From Roseateles sp049532965 (GTDB taxonomy: Bacteria; Pseudomonadota; Gammaproteobacteria; Burkholderiales; Burkholderiaceae_C), in contig NZ_CP186694.1 in the NCBI RefSeq assembly GCF_049532965.1, positions 3,534,001 through 3,598,000 of the forward strand: a stretch of DNA of 64,000 nucleotides, in the 5' to 3' direction. Below are positions 54,747 through 62,283 of the stretch, one piece after another. The stretch's first letter is position 1; every line of letters starts with the position of its first letter. The notes beneath the pieces were generated by a model. It worked only from the letters and a program-made list of their open reading frames with translations, had not been told where the DNA came from and did not search any database. The position numbers were made by a program, and so were the translations under genes.

Positions 54747-56963
54747 TCAGGCCTGCGCCAGGGCCAGCACCTGCGCCGCGGTCAATGCGCCGCCGTGGAT
54801 GCGGAAGTCCTGCAACCGTCCGTTGAAGTAGGGGTCGCCCCCGTACTGCGAGCGCCCCAGCCAGTTCTGCGTCGTCCTGCCGAGCTGGTACGGCGCGAGG
54901 TCCATCGTGTCGATGGACGCGGCGGCCGAGCCGTCGACGTACAAGGTGCAGGTCCGGTCCTTCAGCGTGACGGCCAGATGGACCCAGCGGCCCGTCGCAA
55001 GCGCGGCGGTCGAGACCGTCTGCTCGCCGAAGAAGCTGGTGTTGGTGACGCTGACTCGCATCGCGTCGGCACTCACGAGCAGCGTCAGATAGGTGATGTC
55101 GGTCGAGCCCAAATCGAAGACGCGCGCGTTGCCGCGGCTCACGCCGTTCCAGAACACCCACCCCGACAACGTGACGTCGCCGACGCCCGACAGCGCGCCG
55201 GCCGGCAGCTCCAGGTGGCCCGTCTTGCCGTCCAGCGCCAGCGCCTGGCTGCCGGTCCGGCGACCGGCGCCCCAGGTGGCGCCGCCCTTGAGGGTGCCGG
55301 TCAGGTTGCGGCCGCCGACGTCGCGCGCCGTCGTACCCTGGCCCTCATCGAGCGGCAGGCTCAGCAACAGCGGCGCATCGAGATCGACGGTCGACGTGGC
55401 CGAGGTGGCCAGCGTCGCGCCGGTGCCGTCGAGCGCGCGGATCTGGTACTGCCAGCGGCCCTGCGTCACCGACGCGTCGGTCCACGTGTTGAGGCTGCCC
55501 GCGTTGATGCGGCCCAGCTCCACGAAGCTGCTGGAGCCCGCGGGCGCCCGCAGCACCGCATGAGCGGCCGCATCCGCGCTGCCCCACCACGACAGTTGCA
55601 CCGCGCCGCCGCGCACGATGGCCTGCACCCCGGATGGCGCGGCCCGCGACACGTCGGCATCGCGGGTGTAGGTCAGCGTACCGAAGCTCAGGTCGTCGCC
55701 GAGCCAGGTGTTGCCTTCGGGGCGCAGTTGCGCCGCCAGCGCGCTCACCCACGGCGCCGACAGCCCCTTGCGCTTGACGTAATGGTTGTAGATCGGCTCC
55801 CAGCAGGGGCGGCCGTTGGGCCGGCCGCCGTCGGACACCGCCGTGCGCGTGCCCTGCCGGTTGCTGTAGACGTAGAAGGGCAGCGAATAGAACGCGCCCG
55901 AGGCATCGCGCAGGTTGGACTTGGCGACGTACTCCGCGCCGGCGAGCAAGCGGTTGTCGTCCATGCCGTAGAGGTCGTCCCCCTGGTTCCAGGCCATCTC
56001 GCAGAAGTAGCCCGCCATGCCGAGGCTGAGCGTCGCGTGGCCCTGGTCGCGGCCGCTTTCCTGCCACTGCCCCATGTGACCGGGATGGCGCGCGTAGACC
56101 ATGTGCTGCGCGGCCCCGTTGCCGCGCCCATTGTTGAAATAGTCGATCGCCTCCTGGTAGACGTCGGACCGGTCGGCAAAGACGCCGACGGCCAGCATGC
56201 CGGCCAGGCACACCAGGTCCCAGTTGGCCCAGTGGTTGGTGACATTGGAGCCGGCGTGCGTCTTCAGGAACGAGCTCTGCAGCGGATAGAAATGCGTCAG
56301 CAGCCATTGCTGGCAGGCCGCGACCTCCGCGGCGCCCCAGCCGCTGTAGGTGCGCATGATCTCGGCGGCATTGGCCCACTGGTAGCCATAGATGCCGGCG
56401 GCGAGGTGGCGGTCGTTGTTGCCGGTCAGCGAGGTCATCGTCGAGACCCACGCGTTGAGGTAGCGCACCGCCTGGTTGGCATAGGCCACGTCGTTGGAGA
56501 CCTTCCAGCGCAGGGCCAGTTGGTAGGCGCGCTGGACGTCCTCGACCATGGCACGGAAGTTCTCTCCGTCGCCGCCGCGGATGCAGACGGCCACCGGCTG
56601 CGGATCACGGCCCAGTTGCGCACGGCCGCTCGAGGTCAGCGCACGGAAGCCGGCGACCCACGGCTCGCGGCCGGCGGCGAGCTGCGTGCGCATGCGGGTG
56701 AAGTCGGCCTCGGTGTGCAGCAGTCCCGGATGGGCGAAGACGCGCGCGGCGGTGCCGGTCCCCGTCGTGCCGGTGCCGGTGCCGCTACCCGTGCCGGCCC
56801 CCGCGGTCGCCGAGCCATCGGCCACCGCGACCGTCGCCTCCTGGGCGCCGCCCGACCCGCCGCACGCGGCGAGCCCCAGCGAGCCGCCGGTCGCGAGAGC
56901 CCCGCGCATCCATTGGCGGCGGGTGCTGGTGGACGCGAGCCATGCGTCAAGGTCGAAGTGCAT
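54747..56963 (-). CDS. Alginate-lyase-family / LamG lipoprotein
   Basis: A 738-aa exported protein: RRQWMRGALATGGSLGLAAC is a lipoprotein signal with an RR pair (Tat-like). A Gly/Thr linker follows, then an alpha/alpha-barrel alginate-lyase domain (about 75-400; WANWDLVCLAGMLAVGVFAD, ARHPGHMGQWQESGRDQGHA), a fibronectin-like stretch (about 430-515) and a C-terminal LamG domain (about 530-735). It probably cuts an acidic polysaccharide at the cell surface. Start ATG 56963 has no strong ribosome site. It sits between two paralogous propeller diguanylate cyclases. Confidence 0.85.
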   Translation of the reverse strand: MHFDLDAWLASTSTRRQWMRGALATGGSLGLAACGGSGGAQEATVAVADGSATAGAGTGSGTGTGTTGTGTAARVFAHPGLLHTEADFTRMRTQLAAGREPWVAGFRALTSSGRAQLGRDPQPVAVCIRGGDGENFRAMVEDVQRAYQLALRWKVSNDVAYANQAVRYLNAWVSTMTSLTGNNDRHLAAGIYGYQWANAAEIMRTYSGWGAAEVAACQQWLLTHFYPLQSSFLKTHAGSNVTNHWANWDLVCLAGMLAVGVFADRSDVYQEAIDYFNNGRGNGAAQHMVYARHPGHMGQWQESGRDQGHATLSLGMAGYFCEMAWNQGDDLYGMDDNRLLAGAEYVAKSNLRDASGAFYSLPFYVYSNRQGTRTAVSDGGRPNGRPCWEPIYNHYVKRKGLSAPWVSALAAQLRPEGNTWLGDDLSFGTLTYTRDADVSRAAPSGVQAIVRGGAVQLSWWGSADAAAHAVLRAPAGSSSFVELGRINAGSLNTWTDASVTQGRWQYQIRALDGTGATLATSATSTVDLDAPLLLSLPLDEGQGTTARDVGGRNLTGTLKGGATWGAGRRTGSQALALDGKTGHLELPAGALSGVGDVTLSGWVFWNGVSRGNARVFDLGSTDITYLTLLVSADAMRVSVTNTSFFGEQTVSTAALATGRWVHLAVTLKDRTCTLYVDGSAAASIDTMDLAPYQLGRTTQNWLGRSQYGGDPYFNGRLQDFRIHGGALTAAQVLALAQA

Positions 56964-57178
56964 CACGATGAGGTTGCCTGCGAAGGTTTTGAGAGCGTGC
57001 GGTGAGAAACGCGGCGATCTTGACCCGCCAACGCTGTCATTCCGCTTGCCGTTTCACTCTGTGACGTTTGACGTCGGACGTCCGCAACAACGCGGACGCC
57101 TCGGCGATACATCTCCAACGATCTCCCAACCGGCGTGCGCAACAACGCACGGTATCCGCCACGGCGCGCGGCTACAGC

Positions 57179-60148
57179 TCAGCCGGCAATCACGGTCCGG
57201 TTGCGGCCCCGGTGCTTGGCCTCGTAGAGCGCCGCATCGACGCGGCTGATCAGCGCCTCCAGCGTGTCGCTCTCGGCCGCCGGCACGCCGACCGCGCCCG
57301 CGCTGCAGGTGACCGGCAGCGGCACGCCCGTCGCGATGTCGAACGGCTGCTCTGCCACGCCGCGCTGCAGCGCTTCCGCGCGCCGGCGCCCTTCCTCGCT
57401 CGCCAGCGACAGCCCCGGGAGCACGAGCAGGAATTCCTCGCCGCCCCAACGGCCGATGGCGTCGTAGTCGCGCATGGCCTCGCGCAGTCGCTGCACCAGT
57501 TGCATCAGCACCGCATCGCCGGCCGGATGGCCGTGCGTGTCGTTGATGTCCTTGAAGTGATCGAGGTCGATCAGCATCAGCGTCAGCGGCGCTTCCTGCC
57601 GCCGGGCGCGGGCCAGCTCGCGGGTCGCCATCTCGGTGATCGCGCGCCGGTTCATCGCGCCGGTCAGGCCGTCGGTCAACGCGAGCGTGCGCATCTGCTC
57701 GTAGGAGTCCTGCAGCTCGGCGGTGCGTTGCCCCACCAGCGCCTCCAGCTGCCGCTGCCGCCGCACCCAGGCCCGCACGCGCCAGCGATGCGCGAACAGG
57801 GCCAGGCCCGCCACCGCGACACAGTAGCCCGCGATCGCCCAGCCACTGCGCCACCACGGCGGCCGGATCACGAAGGACAGGGTGGCGACGTCGGAGACCA
57901 GGCCCAGGTCCGGGTTCTCGGCGCGCGCCTCGAAGACGTAGCGGCCGCCCGGCAGCGCGGTGAAGCTGGCATCGTCGTGCCGTGTGGTGCTCCATTGCTC
58001 GCTCAGGCCGCGCAGCCGGTAACGCACCTGCAGGGAGGACCGGTTCACATAGCTCGGCACCGTCCAAGCGATCCGCAGGTCGCCGGCCGACCAGTCGCCG
58101 GTCCAGGATCCATCGAGGGGCAGCGGCTGCTCGTCGCGCGTGACTTGTGTGAAACGCAGGCTGGCGCCGACCGGATCGAGCAGCCGGTCCGGCACGGTCA
58201 CCTGGCTCGCACCGCGGCTGGTGCCGATCCAGACATCGCCCGCGCTGTCCTCGTAGAGCGCGTTCTGGTTGCAGTCGTTCCACACCAGGCCATTGCTGTC
58301 GTCGAAACGGCGCCAGTACTTGCCTCGGCCCACGAGCACGCCGTCGTCGGTCGTGACCCAGAGCCATCCTCGGCGGTCAGCCAGCACCGCCATCACCGAG
58401 CGGCGCCCGAGCACCTCGCCCGGCTGCACCGGATCAGCGCGCCAGCCGGAACGATCGCCGTGGACGCGCCACAGGCGGTGGTCGCGCGAGGCCGCAAACA
58501 CGCTGCCGTCGTGGCCGCAGGCCAGCTTCTCGATCGCTTCGCCGTCGGGCAGGCCGCGCACCACGGCGCGCTTGAGGCCAAGGGCGTCTGGAGCGCCGGC
58601 GTTCGTGCCTGCCGTCAACGGGCCTTCCATGAACAGCCCCTCGGAAGTGCCGAGCCAGGTCGGCCCGCGCGGCGTGGTGCATGCCGTGTAGACGGTGATC
58701 TCGCCAGCGCGCGCGGGCGCCATCCCGGGCGCGAGCCGGACCTCAGGCGCGGCCACGTCGGGCGGCGCCGGCGGCATCGCATAAAGGCCTTTGTCCGTGC
58801 CTATCCAGACGCCGCCGTCCGCGGCCGGGGCCAGCGTGAGCACCAGCGGCAGCCCTCGGGCCACGCGCTGCCAATGGCCGCCGGCGCGGCGGCGGAACAC
58901 CTCGCCGGAGAACGTCGCCATCCAGAGCTGGCCCGACGCGTCACGCGTGAAGCTGCCCACCTGGTCGCGCGTGCCGTCTTGCGGGACGGCTCGAAGGCTG
59001 CCGGATGCGCGCGCCAGCAGCGCGGCGCCGTGCCCGGTACCGATCCACAGTTGGCCGGGCTCGGTTTCGAGGAAGGTCCAGACGTCGTTGTCCGGCAGGC
59101 CCTGGCGGCCGGTCCAGTGGCGCCAGTGGCGGTAGCCCCGCCAATGCAGCAGGCCCTGCCCGGCCGAGCCCAGCCACACCTCCTGATGCCGATCCACCAG
59201 GATCGCGTGCAGACCAGCCAGGCCCTGCGCGGCGCCGAACCGTTCCCAACGTCCGGACTGCCAGCGCAGCAGGCCGCTGTCGCTCGAGGTCAGCACGCGG
59301 CCGTCCGCGTCTTCCGCCAGCGGCAGTTGCAAGTGCACGGTGCCGCGGCTGAGATCGTCCGGCGTCACATTCTCGAAGCGGCTGTCAGCAGCGGTCTGGC
59401 GCAGCACCTGCGTCTGGCTGCGGACCCACAGCGCGCCGTCGCGGGCCCGCAGCAGCCCCGCCCAGCGCATCGGCTTCAGGCCCTCGCGCTCGCCGAAGCG
59501 GCGCCATTGGCCGGCCTGCCGACGGCACAGCGCGTCGCCGCAGGTCAGCCACCACGTGCCGTCCGGCTCGACCATCACCGCATGGATCGCGGCCAGCGAC
59601 GGCTCCCTCGCCAGGTCTGCGGACGCCACCGCCGGCGAGACACGCCAGGCGCCGCTCGCTCGATCGCGTTGCACGGCATGCAGGCCGTCGACGGCCGCTA
59701 CCAGCGCGCCTCCGTCGGCCGTGGCGGCGATGGCCTGCTGGCCCTGGCGTATGAGCAGGCGCTTGCCGCCGGTATCCACGGCTTGCAGCCCGCGGTCGCC
59801 GAGATGGAACACGCCGGTGCCCATGCCGACCCACAGCCCGCCGCGGCCATCGCTGGCCAATGCGGCGACGAAGCGGGTGGCCATCGGGGCGTCGGGCGCA
59901 TCGACGCGAATGATGCGGGCGCCCTCATGCCGGTACAGCCCGTTCTCCGTGCCGATCCACAGACGCCCGTCGGGGGTCTCCACGAGGGCGGTCACCGCGA
60001 GGTTGGCCAAGCCATCCGCATGTGTGAACGCGCGCAAGGCCAGGTCTTGCGCGACGGCGCTTGCAGCCAGAAGGCCGCCGGCAAGGCTGGCCGCCATCCA
60101 GCGGAGGACCCGGCACGGCAGGAGACGGAGCAGCGCGAGGAGAGACAT
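57179..60148 (-). CDS. Periplasmic-propeller membrane diguanylate cyclase (second of two)
   Basis: About 989 aa with the same layout as the gene at 51575-54547: signal/anchor, propeller repeats (TPDGRLWIGTENGLYRHEG), Y_Y_Y domain (LSEQWSTTRHDDASF; GGRYVFEARAENPD), membrane helix near 775, coiled coil and GGDEF with active GGEEF (IGRWGGEEFLLVLPG). RDYD before it is an I-site. ATG 60148 is a choice: no strong ribosome site is seen there, and a later ATG (MAASLAGG) is also possible. Confidence 0.9.
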   Translation of the reverse strand: MSLLALLRLLPCRVLRWMAASLAGGLLAASAVAQDLALRAFTHADGLANLAVTALVETPDGRLWIGTENGLYRHEGARIIRVDAPDAPMATRFVAALASDGRGGLWVGMGTGVFHLGDRGLQAVDTGGKRLLIRQGQQAIAATADGGALVAAVDGLHAVQRDRASGAWRVSPAVASADLAREPSLAAIHAVMVEPDGTWWLTCGDALCRRQAGQWRRFGEREGLKPMRWAGLLRARDGALWVRSQTQVLRQTAADSRFENVTPDDLSRGTVHLQLPLAEDADGRVLTSSDSGLLRWQSGRWERFGAAQGLAGLHAILVDRHQEVWLGSAGQGLLHWRGYRHWRHWTGRQGLPDNDVWTFLETEPGQLWIGTGHGAALLARASGSLRAVPQDGTRDQVGSFTRDASGQLWMATFSGEVFRRRAGGHWQRVARGLPLVLTLAPAADGGVWIGTDKGLYAMPPAPPDVAAPEVRLAPGMAPARAGEITVYTACTTPRGPTWLGTSEGLFMEGPLTAGTNAGAPDALGLKRAVVRGLPDGEAIEKLACGHDGSVFAASRDHRLWRVHGDRSGWRADPVQPGEVLGRRSVMAVLADRRGWLWVTTDDGVLVGRGKYWRRFDDSNGLVWNDCNQNALYEDSAGDVWIGTSRGASQVTVPDRLLDPVGASLRFTQVTRDEQPLPLDGSWTGDWSAGDLRIAWTVPSYVNRSSLQVRYRLRGLSEQWSTTRHDDASFTALPGGRYVFEARAENPDLGLVSDVATLSFVIRPPWWRSGWAIAGYCVAVAGLALFAHRWRVRAWVRRQRQLEALVGQRTAELQDSYEQMRTLALTDGLTGAMNRRAITEMATRELARARRQEAPLTLMLIDLDHFKDINDTHGHPAGDAVLMQLVQRLREAMRDYDAIGRWGGEEFLLVLPGLSLASEEGRRRAEALQRGVAEQPFDIATGVPLPVTCSAGAVGVPAAESDTLEALISRVDAALYEAKHRGRNRTVIAG

Positions 60149-60274
60149 GAGGAGCGACCGGCTTGCCGTCAAGGATAGAGGCAAGCATGCCGCCGATGCG
60201 CAATCGGCAGCGGTCGAATTGCACGGTTCGGGCGCAGCTTTCTCCGGTTGTCCGGTCAAGCCGTCACGGCGGGA

Positions 60275-60919
60275 TCACCGGGCGCGTCGCTTGCTCGCCG
60301 CCGCGGGGGCCGCTTCAGGGCCATAGGCCCGCAGGAACGCGCCCACCGCCCGTTCGGCCGCCCGCTTGATCTGCTGCTTGCCGAGCGGCGGCGGGTTCCG
60401 ATGGAACCACCGGTACTGATGCTCGGAGCTCACCAGCGCGCCAAAGTGCTGGGCAAGGATCCAGGGGTCCTCACGGCGCAACTCGCCGAGTTCCATGGCC
60501 TGCCGGAACAGCTCGGCCAACACCGCCATGGCGCGCTCGGGCCCGGCCTCGTGGAACAGCTCGCCGATGTCCGAGTGACCAGCGGCCCCCAGCACCATGC
60601 GATGCGCCGACACCGCCTCCGCGCTGGTCAGGAAGCCGACCAGCTTCTCCGCGAAGCGTGTCAACACCGCCTCCAGGTCGCCGCCGCGGTACTCGGCGAT
60701 CTCCGCCAGCGCCGTCGCCATGTGCCGCTCGCCGGCCGCCTGGGTGACCGCCAGGAACAGTTCTTCCTTCGACGCGAAGTAGCCGTAGATCGTCGACTTG
60801 GACCCGCCGATGCGCTTGACGATCTCCGCCATCGACGCGCGGTCATAGCCGAATTCGAGGAACACCTGCGAGGCCACTTCCAGGATCGCCTCGCGGCGCG
60901 CTTCCGTGCGCACTTTCAC
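60275..60919 (-). CDS. TetR-family repressor of the second RND operon
   Basis: A 214-aa TetR-family protein: helix-turn-helix at about 10-55 (ASQVFLEFGYDRASMAEIVK, then SKSTIYGYFASKEELFLAV), and an AefR/PsrA-like C-terminal domain. The start is a GTG at 60919 with AAGGAG seven bases before it. It is divergent from the adaptor gene, and two operator-like sites lie between. Confidence 0.9.
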   Translation of the reverse strand: MKVRTEARREAILEVASQVFLEFGYDRASMAEIVKRIGGSKSTIYGYFASKEELFLAVTQAAGERHMATALAEIAEYRGGDLEAVLTRFAEKLVGFLTSAEAVSAHRMVLGAAGHSDIGELFHEAGPERAMAVLAELFRQAMELGELRREDPWILAQHFGALVSSEHQYRWFHRNPPPLGKQQIKRAAERAVGAFLRAYGPEAAPAAASKRRAR

Positions 60920-60930
60920 GCCATCTCCTT

Positions 60931-60948
60931 AACCGTACCAATCAGTAC
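60931..60948. promoter_or_regulatory. Operator-like site 1 for the TetR protein
   Basis: AACCGTACCAATCAGTAC; its first 11 bases are the same as in site 2 (other strand). It lies just before the TetR start and would control the tetR gene itself. Confidence 0.55.
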
Positions 60949-60956
60949 ATTTTTTC

Positions 60957-60986
60957 TTGACACCTCCGAATTGTCAAACCAATAAT
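60957..60986 (+). promoter_or_regulatory. Promoter of the second RND operon
   Basis: A perfect -35 TTGACA (60957-60962), 18-base spacer, and -10 AATAAT (60981-60986). Transcription would run into the adaptor gene; operator-like sites flank it on both sides. Confidence 0.7.
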
Positions 60987-61002
60987 CCGCCCGCCAATAC
61001 CG

Positions 61003-61020
61003 AACCGTTTGGTACGGTTT
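61003..61020. promoter_or_regulatory. Operator-like site 2 for the TetR protein
   Basis: AACCGT-TTGGT-ACGGTT (61003-61019) is an inverted repeat with 6-base arms and shares AACCGTACCAA with site 1. It lies downstream of the promoter, where a repressor would block transcription. Confidence 0.6.
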
Positions 61021-61076
61021 TAATCAACACGACGTTCGCGGCGTCCATGACGTCCGCTGACCTGGAGTCCCGCCCC

Positions 61077-62264
61077 ATGCGCACCCGCCCTGATCCCTCC
61101 CTGCCCACGGCGTTGCTGGCCGCCGCTGCGGCGATCACCCTCGCCGCCTGTGGCGATCCGCCCCGCCCGCCCAACATGGGCGGCACCGGCACGCCGCAGG
61201 TGGCGGTGACGACCGTGCAGACGCAGCGCCTGGCGCTGACCACCGAACTGCCGGGCCGGGTGACGGCGGCGCTCGTCGCCGAGGTGCGTCCGCAGGTGGG
61301 CGGCCTGGTGCAGGAGCGCCGGTTCAAGGAAGGCAGCGAGGTGAAGGCCGGCGACCTGCTCTATCAGATCGATCCCGCGACCTACCGCGCCAGCGTCGAC
61401 AACGCACAGGCCGCGCTGGCCAAGGCGGAGGCGACCTTGGTGTCGGCGCGGCTGAAGGCCGGCCGCTACAAGGAGCTGTCCTCGATCAAGGCAGTCAGCC
61501 AGCAGGATGCCGACGATGCCGATGCCAGCCTGCTTCAGGCGGAGGCCGACGTGACCGCGGCCCGGGCCGCGCTGCAGACGCAGCGCATCAACCTGGCGTA
61601 CACCCGGATCACGGCGCCCATCAGCGGCCGCATCGGCCGCTCCACGGTGACGCCAGGCGCGCTGGTCACCGCCAACCAGGCGGCGGCGATGGCGACGGTG
61701 CAGCAGCTCGATCCGATCTACGTCGACGTGACGCAGTCCAGCGCCACGCTGATGGCGCTCAAGCGATCGCTCGAGAACGGCCGGCTCAAGAGCGGTACGG
61801 CGACGGTGCGCTTGCTGCTGGAGGACGGCAGCGTCTATCCCCAGGCCGGCAAGCTGCAGTTCTCCGAAGTGACGGTGGACCAGAACACCAGCGCCGTGAC
61901 CCTGCGGGCCGAGTTCCCGAACCCGCACGGCGACCTGCTGCCCGGCATGTATGCGCGGGCGGTGATCGAAGAAGGCGTCATCGACCAGGCCGTGCTGGTC
62001 CCGCAGCCGGCGGTCAGCCGCGACAGCACCGGCAAGCCGATGGCCTTCGTCGTGGACGGGGACGGCAAGCTCGCACAGCGCACCTTGACGACGGAGCGCG
62101 CGATCGGCGACCAATGGCTGGTCGGCAGCGGCCTGAAGGCGGGCGACCGGCTGGTCGTCGAGGGCCAGCAGAAGGCGCGTCCGGGGCAGCCCGTCGAGGT
62201 CAAGGCGGCCGCCGTGAAGGCCGACGTGACGACCGCCGCGGCGAGCGCCGCGGCCGCGCATTGA
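61077..62264 (+). CDS. RND efflux periplasmic adaptor of the second pump
   Basis: A 395-aa membrane-fusion lipoprotein: signal with lipobox ITLAAC near residue 22, lipoyl/hairpin blocks (LPGRVTAALVAEVRPQVGGL; RFKEGSEVKAGDLLYQIDPA; RITAPISGRIGRSTVTPG) and barrel (RAEFPNPHGDLLPGMYARAV). Similar to AcrA/MexA. ATG 61077 follows GGAG; the frame also has an ATG at 61047. The permease gene starts 19 bases after its stop. Confidence 0.92.
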   Translation: MRTRPDPSLPTALLAAAAAITLAACGDPPRPPNMGGTGTPQVAVTTVQTQRLALTTELPGRVTAALVAEVRPQVGGLVQERRFKEGSEVKAGDLLYQIDPATYRASVDNAQAALAKAEATLVSARLKAGRYKELSSIKAVSQQDADDADASLLQAEADVTAARAALQTQRINLAYTRITAPISGRIGRSTVTPGALVTANQAAAMATVQQLDPIYVDVTQSSATLMALKRSLENGRLKSGTATVRLLLEDGSVYPQAGKLQFSEVTVDQNTSAVTLRAEFPNPHGDLLPGMYARAVIEEGVIDQAVLVPQPAVSRDSTGKPMAFVVDGDGKLAQRTLTTERAIGDQWLVGSGLKAGDRLVVEGQQKARPGQPVEVKAAAVKADVTTAAASAAAAH

Positions 62265-62283
62265 GCCTCGGACGGAGACCTTC

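Noticed and set aside
57068..60178. A 1036-codon plus-strand frame opposite the second diguanylate cyclase
   Set aside because: Low-complexity Arg/Ala/Gly/His composition; the minus-strand protein has clear propeller, Y_Y_Y and GGDEF domains.
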